NCBI GenBank assembly: GCA_039105265.1
Contig: JAPFFF010000012.1
Span: 1,240,001 to 1,304,000, forward strand
DNA from: Tritrichomonas musculus
Taxonomy: Eukaryota > Parabasalia > Tritrichomonadida > Tritrichomonadidae
Direction of reading: 5' to 3'
DNA: 64,000 nucleotides
Positions within the stretch are counted from its first letter, which is position 1, and every line of letters begins with the position of its first letter. The notes below the pieces were generated by a model. It was not told where the DNA came from and did no database searches. It saw nothing but the letters and a program-made list of their open reading frames with translations. Positions 9,764-18,900 of this stretch are shown here, piece after piece. Made by a program: the position numbers and the translations under genes.

Positions 9764-11233
9764 AGTTCAAATAAAATTCTATTTAATAATACTCCAATAA
9801 AAATTGCTGCTCGAAAAGGAAATCTCGAAATCATTGAAATTTTATTGAGTCAAAAAAGCATTGAAATAGGAGATTCTGCATTTGAAGATTGTACTTGGCT
9901 GACAGAAATAAGGCTTCCTGAAGGAATCACGTCAATAGAAAGAAATTGCTTTAAAGGATGTGAATCATTGATGCAAATAAACATACCTTCGTCAGTTACT
10001 AAAATAGAAGAATGTGCATTTGAAAGCTGCTTTTCAATAACGGATATAACGATTCCTTCATCAGTTACAGAAATAGGCAAATGTGCTTTTCATAAATGCG
10101 CATCGATTCCATTCATAGACATTCCTTCATCAGTTACAACAATTGGAGCATCAATATTTTGGGGATGCTTGCGTATGCATCATGTTACAATTCCTTCTTC
10201 AATAACAGAAATTAAAGAAAACATGTTTAGAAGTTGCAAGTGTCTTTCTGAAATTACCATTCCTGATTCAGTGACTTCAATTGGCTCTTATGCATTCAGC
10301 CAATGTTCAGCATTAAAAAAAATCACAATTCCTTCTTCAGTAACAAATATCAGTTCTTATGCATTCAGCCAATGTTCAGCATTAAAAAAAATCACAATTC
10401 CTTCTTCAGTTACAAATATCAGTTCTTATGCATTCTGCCAATGTTCAGCATTAAAAGAAATTACAATTCCTTCTTCAGTAACAAATCTCAGTTCTTATGC
10501 ATTCAATGATTGTACGAAATTAAAAAAAATATCAATTTCTTCGTCTTTAACATCAATTCAATCTTTTACTTTCTATGGATGCTCATCATTAAAACAAGTA
10601 ACAATTCCTTCTTCTGTCGTTACAATTAATGAATACGCATTTGGCGAATGCTCCTCATTAGAAAAGATAGTCATTCCATCTTCAGTGACATTTATTGGAA
10701 ATGACGCCTTCAGCGGATGCTTGTCACTGAAAGAAGTCTCAATTTCGTCTCCTTTACAGAAAATCTGTTCATTTACTTTCAATGGATGCTCTTCTTTAGA
10801 AAAGGTTTCGCTTCCGTCAACCATAACTGAAATTGAAGAAAATGCTTTTAACGAATGCTCTTCTTTGAAGGAATTTCCCATTCTTCCTTCTTTGACTTCT
10901 ATTGGCGAATACGCATTTAGTAAATGTTCTTCTGCTAGCAAAATTTTGATCACTTCATCTGTGATTGAAATTGGCGATTTTGCATTCAGCGACTGCTTGG
11001 CAGTAAGCCAATTATCGTTCGAGCGTCCTTCATCACTGACAGAAATCGGCAAATGCGCATTTAAAGGATGCCCATTAATAAAAGACGTTTGCATTCCTCC
11101 GTCTGTTACTGAAATTAAAACAAACGCCTTCAAAGCTTGCCCATCAATTAAAGAGATCACAATTCCATATCCAATCGAGTCACTATCAGAGATTGGAATC
11201 AAGAAAAAAGTAAAAATCAATTGTATTCAATAA
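9764..11233 (+). CDS. BspA-like leucine-rich-repeat ORF without an own start; probable 3' half of the preceding ankyrin gene
   Basis: The open stretch begins after a TGA at 9761 and has no ATG until 9971, which lies inside the repeats. It opens with a complete ankyrin unit (NNTPIKIAARKGNLEIIEILLSQ) that continues into about 19 BspA-type LRRs of 23 residues (ITIPSSVTSIGSYAFSQCSALKK pattern), ending with a short basic tail. Three consecutive repeats at 10292-10360, 10361-10429 and 10430-10498 are 69-bp near-identical DNA copies, so they duplicated recently. BspA-like proteins in trichomonads are often linked to surface binding, but I see no signal peptide or membrane segment, and an ankyrin start argues for a cytoplasmic protein. 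Its frame differs from that of the upstream half. Translation from ATG 9971 would give only the LRR part. Confidence 0.75.
   Translation, partial: SSNKILFNNTPIKIAARKGNLEIIEILLSQKSIEIGDSAFEDCTWLTEIRLPEGITSIERNCFKGCESLMQINIPSSVTKIEECAFESCFSITDITIPSSVTEIGKCAFHKCASIPFIDIPSSVTTIGASIFWGCLRMHHVTIPSSITEIKENMFRSCKCLSEITIPDSVTSIGSYAFSQCSALKKITIPSSVTNISSYAFSQCSALKKITIPSSVTNISSYAFCQCSALKEITIPSSVTNLSSYAFNDCTKLKKISISSSLTSIQSFTFYGCSSLKQVTIPSSVVTINEYAFGECSSLEKIVIPSSVTFIGNDAFSGCLSLKEVSISSPLQKICSFTFNGCSSLEKVSLPSTITEIEENAFNECSSLKEFPILPSLTSIGEYAFSKCSSASKILITSSVIEIGDFAFSDCLAVSQLSFERPSSLTEIGKCAFKGCPLIKDVCIPPSVTEIKTNAFKACPSIKEITIPYPIESLSEIGIKKKVKINCIQ
10292..10498 (+). repeat. Three 69-bp tandem LRR units
   Basis: The string gcattcagccaatgttcagc starts at 10292 and 10361, with a near copy at 10430, a constant 69-bp period equal to one 23-residue LRR. 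The first two copies differ by only one or two bases, showing recent unequal exchange or slippage in the LRR array. Confidence 0.85.
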
Positions 11234-11306
11234 AAACAAAACAAAATAAAATTATTATTTTTTTTTAAAAAAAACATAAATAACAAAATAATATAAAATA
11301 ACAAAA

Positions 11307-13829
11307 TTAGACAGAACTTGTCTCTGCGGTGCTACTGTTATTATCATTGCTGCTTTCCTGGCATTCTGAGAACAAATTTTCAAATGAAATCTCGTTTTCA
11401 ACAAGATTGATCAGGCTCAAAATCGGGTCGTTTTCTTCGTCGCACTCGCCGCCAACGCACTCCTTGTACAGCTTCTCGAGCTCCGGCTTCATTGCGATTG
11501 CGCTGTTGTCGTCTGTCGGCAGCAGGACGAAGCTCGACTTCCTCTTCACGGGCATCCTCGCGCCTGATGATGAGTTCGAGCGAAACTTCGCCTTTCTTTC
11601 GACGGTTTTGGCGGTTTTGACGGTTTTTGTATTTGAGTAGAGCAAGTGAATTAAATCAGCTTTCAAAAGGACACCCAGCTTTTTGTGATAAAGAGAAGAA
11701 AACCGTTTTTCGAAGTCAAATTTGAGCTCGACGATTCTGTTCTCCATCTGGATGACTTCCAATGGCAGCAGCTCGCTAATTGAGAGGTTTGTTTGGATGT
11801 TGTTGAAGTCATCTTCGGGGAAGCTTGCGAAACTCAATTTTTCAGAAGACAGAATCACTTCACAAAAAGTATTCAAAAAGTCGAATGACTTCACATTTGA
11901 ACCGTCAAAAAAGAGCTCAGTCAATTGGCCGTTCTTGATCAAAGGCACCAAGACCTCAAGACTTTCTTGTCCCACTTTTTGAGAAGTTATATCAAGATTT
12001 TGAATGGTCTCAGAAATTCCTTTAAAAAGTGGCTTCAAAAGCCTCTCAAAAGAGAACTCCATCGACTTGTCGCCTCGAATGGAAAGCGATGCCAAAGGAC
12101 AGTCGCTTTCAGCCTTAGAGGAGACGTAGCTGATGAACGATAGGAGACCGTTAGGCGACTCTTTAATGCTGATTGAACAATTGGTAGACAAATTTGCCAA
12201 CTTTTTCTGAACACTCAAAAAGTTGATGAACAAAACGGTTTGGTTTGAATTCATAGGATTGTTGTCGAAGATGAGTGTCTCCAATTCGTCGACCTGGACG
12301 TCCTGGAGCGACTTCAAGAAAGATGAAAACTCAGAGGCATTCAAAAAGTTCCTCATTCCACTCAAATCTAGCGAATGGACGGTTAGTTTCCTCTTTTTGA
12401 GGAGGTCCACGAAAGACTGGAGGAAGTTCATTGAAAGGATGCAATTTTTGAGTCCCAAGAACTTCAATTCGCAGAAACCGTCGATATTCAAAATTGAGAC
12501 GAAATTGTTCTGACTCAAATTTATGTATTCAATTCCGACTCCGAAATTCAATGCCTGCGACAGAAAAAGTGAACAATCGTCCGATCCACTTTTTGTGACG
12601 GACAGCTGGTGCAGGCACTTCAGCTCCATTGCCCACGAGCAGCAAAGGATCTCCGAGACGTGAATGAGCAAGTTCTGTATGTAGCAGTGCTCGTCGGTGC
12701 CGAGGTCGTTTGACACGCAGTTGTCGATGATCAGGTGCTGCAACGCGTGCAGTCCGTCATTGAAGAAGATTGACTGGAGGAGGTTAGGGAAGGTCAATTC
12801 ATTTGAGAAGACACAGTCAATAAATTGAAGATGGGTGATCTTTTTGACATTCTTCGAAACAACGTCGAAGAAAACATTGAACGACTTGCGCGAAAGGTCG
12901 CAGGAGTCGAAGACCCATTTCATTGGTTTGAAGCCGTGCGGCTTGGAGAACAGTTGCACTGAAATGTTTTCTGAGCCATCAAAGTCAACATCAATAAAAA
13001 TAACCGTCTGAATAAAACGGTTAGAACGGACAATGTGGCTGCACTTTGGAAGGATTGAAGATAACTTAATTCCTTTGAATTTGAGGGTATCTACGTTTTG
13101 CTCATAGGCAAGAGATAAAATTAACTCTTCTAAAAGTGGGGAGTTTAGGATGTCGCTTGTAAATGTATAAACATGAGAATTATCATATAATGAATCGACG
13201 CTTTTTGAATATGATGAATCGGATTTGGCGGTAAATGATAATGAATTGGATGATTGGGGCGATGTTTGAGATGAAACGCTTGGTGTTTTCGTAATTATGG
13301 TATAATCTGAGGATTCTGGAAAGAATTCTAGGGATGATTGAAGGGTGGTATTAGTAATCATGACATTTGAATGCATAATACATGATAATAGTCTGTCTAG
13401 AAAAAGCGATCTTGGCTGATAAGGTGGCGTATTAAAAGTTTCTTTACTTTTATTGGCAAGGGTTACATTTAAAGGGAGAAGATCTGTCGGAAATTGCATC
13501 TGACGAATAAAAAATACAAGAAAAGCGACATCAGCCATATTTTGATGTTTCACTCTTATTTGATTTGTGCGGCTACTAAAACTTGCACAGTCACCAGCAA
13601 CATAAAGTGAAACTAAATCGAAAAATGAAATGGATGTAACAATTCGAGATTGAAAAGCAAACGATTTTTTATGAATGAGATAAATTCCTGGTGAAGCAAT
13701 GACTAATATTCGAGGTCGAAGACTATTCGTTTGTCCAACTTTGTTAACCTGATCACACCAGTATATTTTTACATCATTTAAACGAAAAAGTGGACTGAGA
13801 GAGCATAAAAAATCTCTATCAATATCCAT
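11307..13829 (-). CDS. CARMIL-like PH-leucine-rich-repeat protein
   Basis: 840 residues. The N terminus (about 1-115: RILVIASPGIYLIHKKSFAF, then FFDLVSLYVAGD) resembles the non-canonical PH domain of CARMIL/LRRC16 proteins. A Ser-rich linker (about 150-215) follows, then ribonuclease-inhibitor-type LRRs from about 220 to 660 (LQFIDCVFSNELTFPNLLQSI; IEYINLSQNNF; LKFLGLKNCILS; VHSLDLSGM). The C-terminal 150 residues are basic then acidic (KRKSSF; GGECDEENDPILSLINLVENE). CARMIL proteins bind actin capping protein at membranes, but I do not see a clear capping-protein-interaction motif, so the role is inferred. The 3' part of the gene (about 11400-12900) is markedly richer in G+C than its 5' end. 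The ATG at 13829 is the first in frame. Confidence 0.75.
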   Translation of the reverse strand: MDIDRDFLCSLSPLFRLNDVKIYWCDQVNKVGQTNSLRPRILVIASPGIYLIHKKSFAFQSRIVTSISFFDLVSLYVAGDCASFSSRTNQIRVKHQNMADVAFLVFFIRQMQFPTDLLPLNVTLANKSKETFNTPPYQPRSLFLDRLLSCIMHSNVMITNTTLQSSLEFFPESSDYTIITKTPSVSSQTSPQSSNSLSFTAKSDSSYSKSVDSLYDNSHVYTFTSDILNSPLLEELILSLAYEQNVDTLKFKGIKLSSILPKCSHIVRSNRFIQTVIFIDVDFDGSENISVQLFSKPHGFKPMKWVFDSCDLSRKSFNVFFDVVSKNVKKITHLQFIDCVFSNELTFPNLLQSIFFNDGLHALQHLIIDNCVSNDLGTDEHCYIQNLLIHVSEILCCSWAMELKCLHQLSVTKSGSDDCSLFLSQALNFGVGIEYINLSQNNFVSILNIDGFCELKFLGLKNCILSMNFLQSFVDLLKKRKLTVHSLDLSGMRNFLNASEFSSFLKSLQDVQVDELETLIFDNNPMNSNQTVLFINFLSVQKKLANLSTNCSISIKESPNGLLSFISYVSSKAESDCPLASLSIRGDKSMEFSFERLLKPLFKGISETIQNLDITSQKVGQESLEVLVPLIKNGQLTELFFDGSNVKSFDFLNTFCEVILSSEKLSFASFPEDDFNNIQTNLSISELLPLEVIQMENRIVELKFDFEKRFSSLYHKKLGVLLKADLIHLLYSNTKTVKTAKTVERKAKFRSNSSSGARMPVKRKSSFVLLPTDDNSAIAMKPELEKLYKECVGGECDEENDPILSLINLVENEISFENLFSECQESSNDNNSSTAETSSV

Positions 13830-13937
13830 TAATTTTTTAAAATTTGTTCTTTTGAAAAAGTTAATAAACCTATCATTTACTACTCAAAAAATTGAAATAA
13901 ATCGCACAAAAATTTTCAAATTCTACATACAATTTTT

Positions 13938-15002
13938 TTATTCATCATCAACCTTTGAAATCGAAGGACGGAATTTTTTTGTTGATTTCTTCTTTTTAAG
14001 AGGCTTTTTGTGCTGTTGATGCTTTATTAAAAAATCATCTAATTTGTCAACGTATTGAGAAAAAACTTCATCATTGCAATTTGGTAAATATAGTTCTTTA
14101 TTTTTCATAGATTTTAATATTTTATCAATTTTCCATCGCTTATCAGGATTCTCATCCCAACAAGCTGTAATAAATTCTCTAAAAGCGCTTAAATCTTCAT
14201 TGAGTTTTTCAATCTCATTATACCTATTACCATCAAGAAAGTAATTTATTAAATAGTCTTCTTCAACGCAATCAGCACTTGTTTCATTATTGCTTTCATC
14301 ATAAATTGTTAAAGATCCTGTTAATGCTTTAAGGACAGTAATTGCAAATGAATACGAATCAATAGACATATCTTTATTAACCACTTCTTCATACATAATT
14401 TCTGGAGCCATATATAGCAATGATCCTGTTGATCCTGTCATTTTAACTTCATCTTTTTTAATTATTCGAGAAAAACCAAAATCACCAATGTAGGGGTTAA
14501 AATCATCATCAAGGAAAATATTATCTGGCTTAATATCACGATGGACAATACTTTTATGGTTGTGAAGATAATTTAAACCAAAAGCTATACCATATAATAT
14601 TTTCATCAATATTGTATCGTAATTGTCTATATGGCTATCAGGAGAAAACTTTTTTTCTATCAGTTGATTGAAAGATCCATTACTCAAATATTCCGTTAAA
14701 ATAAACGATTCTTCATCATCTTCTGTCTCATTTTCGATTTTTTGTCGATGAAATCCGAAAAACTTAATAAATGGAAATCCTTTAATTTTTACTTCGTTAA
14801 GCAATTTAACTTCACGATCAAAATATTTAATTTCAACATCATCATTCAAATAGAAAGATTTTTTAACTAATATTTTGTTTGTTTTTGTGTCTTTAACAAT
14901 ACTAACATCATGATCTGAAGAAAATTTATCATCTATTTGGGCATCTTGAAATTCTTCAGAATTTTTTTCATATCTACATAAGTCTGATAAATCTTCATTC
15001 AT
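13938..15002 (-). CDS. Protein kinase (Ser/Thr type)
   Basis: 354 residues, nearly all kinase domain. K47 (ILVKKSF) is the probable ATP-anchoring lysine, followed by the E of FDREVKLLNEV, the catalytic loop IVHRDIKPDN, DFG in YIGDFGFSRI, and GSLLYMAPEIM. ACWDENPDKRWKIDKIL is the subdomain XI arginine motif. HRDIKPDN indicates Ser/Thr specificity, with TKL-like features. A normal GxGxxG glycine loop is missing: the N-terminal strand reads SSDHDVSIVKDTKTNKI, so ATP binding may be altered. The C terminus is strongly basic (KKPLKKKKSTKKF), possibly a nuclear or membrane-binding tail. Upstream on the coding strand is AACGATCATG, resembling the trichomonad M3 promoter motif. Substrate unknown. Confidence 0.88.
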   Translation of the reverse strand: MNEDLSDLCRYEKNSEEFQDAQIDDKFSSDHDVSIVKDTKTNKILVKKSFYLNDDVEIKYFDREVKLLNEVKIKGFPFIKFFGFHRQKIENETEDDEESFILTEYLSNGSFNQLIEKKFSPDSHIDNYDTILMKILYGIAFGLNYLHNHKSIVHRDIKPDNIFLDDDFNPYIGDFGFSRIIKKDEVKMTGSTGSLLYMAPEIMYEEVVNKDMSIDSYSFAITVLKALTGSLTIYDESNNETSADCVEEDYLINYFLDGNRYNEIEKLNEDLSAFREFITACWDENPDKRWKIDKILKSMKNKELYLPNCNDEVFSQYVDKLDDFLIKHQQHKKPLKKKKSTKKFRPSISKVDDE

Positions 15003-15197
15003 TTACATATTTCAATTATTTACATGATCGTTTTTTTAATTTTTTTTTTTTTTTTTTTTTTGTTTAATTACGTGGTAGGACCAAATATATTCTCATTTTT
15101 GTAGGTTAAATATCTCATTTAATATTTATTAACACCAAACTTTATCAATTAAATTGCATTAACATTTAAATATATAATACTATTGGTGAGGTGATAA

Positions 15198-15271
15198 AAG
15201 GTCAATATTTCGCCTCAAGTATAAAACACGTTATTTTATTTTACTCAAGGCCAATTTTTGGCCTCAAGTAT
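15198..15271. repeat. Two copies of a 25-bp direct repeat
   Basis: aaggtcaatatttcgcctcaagtat at 15198-15222 and a near copy with ggcctcaagtat at 15247-15271, 49 bp apart. They lie between divergent promoters and might be protein-binding sites; no function is shown. Confidence 0.6.
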
Positions 15272-15409
15272 TCATATATTTTTATACTAAAATATCGCTA
15301 AATCAATCAGAAGTTGCATTATTTTTGGTCCTTTTTTCATCTAAACTAAAAAATCAATTGTTTTCGCTTTCATTTGCGGTGAAAATCAATATTTTGCTTG
15401 TTATGGAAG

Positions 15410-15550
15410 TTAGATTAAATGTATATGAGGTTATTTAAGATTCAATTCCAATATATTTCAAACATTTAACTAATTAATTATTTCTTTGGATAATTCGTAA
15501 TTAGATTAAGTAAATTATGAGGTTATTTAAGATTCAATTCCAATATATTT
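15410..15550. repeat. Two copies of a ~50-bp direct repeat
   Basis: The 34-bp core atgaggttatttaagattca...atatattt is identical at 15425-15458 and 15517-15550. A looser match (ttagatta...) extends each copy about 15 bp to the left. Spacing is 92 bp. Local duplication in a divergent promoter region. Confidence 0.75.
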
Positions 15551-15990
15551 TTTATTATTCACTCACTAATTCAGCAATTTACATTAAAAAAGGAATGATA
15601 CTTTAAGATATGCGATATATCAGTGAAAATGGGAGAGATATCTTGATAATAGTTCTCATATAGTAAAAAATGAATCAAGAAAAATAGCATAATAAAAATA
15701 ATTAAGATTATAATAAAATAATAATTTTTACTTTTATTTTTTAATTATTTAATTTAAAAATAAGATATTGATATTTTTAAAATATTCATTCACTGACGAT
15801 TGTTTTGAATTCAAAAAAATAGAAATATAATTTATATTTATCTTTTTTTTTACCAAAAATATAATAAAAATGTCTTAGTAAACATTATTTTATTTTTCAT
15901 TTAGAATATAATATAATCACAACAAAATCATTTATTGGATAATTAATACGTTGTACACATATTTATAAACGTCTTTATTCTATTACAACA

Positions 15991-18900
15991 ATGAATTTTG
16001 GTAATTTTGGAAATAGAGCCTCAAGTCATATTTTTTTTTCTAGAGCAAAAGCAAAATCTGAAAAAAAGGGAATTACTAATCAACCATCTCAATTTCGTTT
16101 TGGAACATCATCCGCAAATAAGTTAAAATCGCAATCGCTTTTTTTATTGTCCAGTAAATACAATTTTAATGTTTTAGAATATATTCCCAAGCTTTTTACG
16201 ATAACTACAAATACTGGATCAGCCAATTTTAACACTTATCTTCTGAAAGATACCAGCTCAGTTATAGCACAATTATTAAATGATAATCCACAAAGTATGG
16301 AATATCATCTTGATATTAGTGATACAGATAATGTTCTTAAAAAATTTGAGCAAATGTATCAAGGTGAATTTATTACTTTTGAAGAAGACGAGCTTCTTAT
16401 TTCACACAAAATAACAAGATCTTTAAATTTAATCAATTGTCCCAATTTTATGAAACCAGAAAGCTTAAAATCTCCAGAACCAGGTAGTTTTAGTATTAAT
16501 TCAAGGCAAAATTCTATATTTGGGGTTGAAATGGATTTTAATCGTTTAAATAGTTATCTTCAAAACGAAGCGCCTCGATCATTTACTATAGCAACCAATA
16601 AAAAAGAATACATGTGCAATATTTTTGGCGTTTATTCATCAAATGTTATCCGACAATTATTAACAGAAGACCCATCAATTGATAAGTTTAATTTTGATTA
16701 TGACGACGAATTTGATCAATTCCAATCAATATGTGATTTTTTCAATTTCGAATCCGTTGTACTCACCAAAAACAACATGGACTCAATCAAAGAGATTGCC
16801 GATGAATTACAAATCACTATAATTTTAGATGATGTTGAGAAGTTCATTAATACCTCAGAAGAAGTTTCAAAATCAATAGACGATCAGCAAGAAATTGTCA
16901 AAACAAATGAAGATATTTTTTGTTTATTATACAGTATTAAAGATAAAACGGTTGAAGCCGTTAAAAAAGGCATCATTGAATCTAAATGGTGCCAAACCGA
17001 AGACAATGTTAAAGAATTAGCAGCCTTTATCATCCAAGTTGCCAGAACTGATTTTATCTATCATCAATACCTCATAGACTTGATTCTCCAACTTGATCAA
17101 GAAGCTGATGATCAAAATCAATTGAAAATTTTAAAGCCATATATAGCCAAACAGCATATGATGATGTCATTTGATCCTCCACGTCCCATTTCAACTTTTG
17201 GCAGCAAAATTGGAATTTCAACAGGGTCAACATTTTCCAGTAAATTATCATCGTTAAATAGCTATTCGATGGCTGATTACGGCTTCATTTACAGCATGTA
17301 CAAAAGAGGTATTATCGCACAAGAAACTTTATATGCACAGCTAAAAGATGTTCGTTTAAAAAATTCATTTTTAAAGGCTTGGTTCTTTCCCGAACTAAAC
17401 CAATTTCAAGAAAATAAGCCAACTTCTTCATTCAGTCTCAGCAAAGGAGGACCAGCAACAGGAGGGACTTTTGGATCTCCAGCAACAGGAGGGGCTTTTG
17501 GATCTTCAGCAACAGTCCAAGTCGATTTATTTATTAGATCTTTTCCTCCAGAAAGAATCGATATCTACAAGAAACTGCGTGATAGTGGAGAGCCAGATGA
17601 TGAACTCACCAAAGCTTTACGAAGAGACGATGTTGACACTGTTCAAAAGATCATTACAAGTAGTGGTGAAACTGACTTTTCTAAAGCTTTTGTTCCGTTT
17701 AATATCTTTGAAAATTACGTGCCAAATGGGAAGACAAGATACATCAATTATGCTGCTGCTTATGGTTCACTTAATTGCTTTAAATACTTCTTATCAAATC
17801 ACGATAAAATTGATAAATCAACTTTCTCTTTTGCTGTTTACGGAGGCAATCATGAAATCATCAGAATTGTTGATCAGAATGAACAAAACGGTGATCTTGA
17901 CAATGACAAAGATAAAAAGCCAAAAACTGGCTTTTCATTTGGCAAGAGCCCGCAACTCACAAGTATCACCGATAAAATCATTCCAGCAATCATGAAGCAC
18001 CAAAACGATGTATTCGATTGGATCATTGATTCAAAACTAACTGAAAAACAAACAAATGACAATTTATCGTCTTTGATTAATTGTTCAGTTGCGAATGGAA
18101 ACGCGCATTCATTGATTGAAATCATTGACAGAGGTTTTAATCTTTCTAATAACAAAAGCGAAGCATTGTCAGCTCTTCAGCTCGCAGCTCAAAATGGTTT
18201 CTACATGCTCACTCAATTAATAGTCAATCTTATTGGTGAAAAAATGCCAGAAGTATTTTCATTCAATACAACAATGCTCAATTTTGACAATGTTTCAATC
18301 CTCAATCTTTTTATAGATAAACTTGGCCAAAGAGAACTTGATAGTGCTCTTAGATTAGCTGTTTGTAATGACTTTGAGAGTATAACTAAAGTTTTCTTTG
18401 AAAACCTTGTTAAAGAAAAATATAAGTTAACAGAAATTACTTCTTTTTCATTATTAAGAGATGCTTTGGATAGAAATAAGAACAAGTTTGTTACATTTTA
18501 TTATCTTGTTGATCGAATTAAAGAAGTTGATCCAAAAATCCTTAATAATATTCCACGACTTAATTCTTTGCTAGCAACTGCTTGTGAGACCAAGAATACG
18601 AAGGCTGCCGAATTGATAACTGATTTAATCATTGATAATAAAGATAGTCTTAGTGGTTTCATGGATGATTCATTTGATTTCACGCAAAATTTCATTAATG
18701 CAGCTTCATCTGAATCAACTGAAATATGTAAATATTTCATTGAAAAGAAAACGCCAATTAACTATGAAAAACTTTCTGCTCAAGTGTCTGAACTTGGTTC
18801 TCTTAATGAAGAACTCTTCTCCATTATAATTAGTAATGTCAGTCCAGAAGCCAAAGAAAGAATTGTTGGATGCTTTGATCAAGCTATTGAAAAGAAGAAC

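Larger units (their letters stand above)
15003..15990. other. Divergent intergenic region with direct repeats
   Basis: About 1 kb between the divergently transcribed kinase and FG-ankyrin genes, so it should hold both promoters. It contains a run of 21 T (15041-15061) and two pairs of direct repeats annotated separately. No ORF is credible. Confidence 0.7.

Noticed and set aside
10573-11220. 215-codon minus-strand frame opposite the BspA repeats
   Set aside because: Regular antisense of the repetitive LRR codons; no family resemblance.
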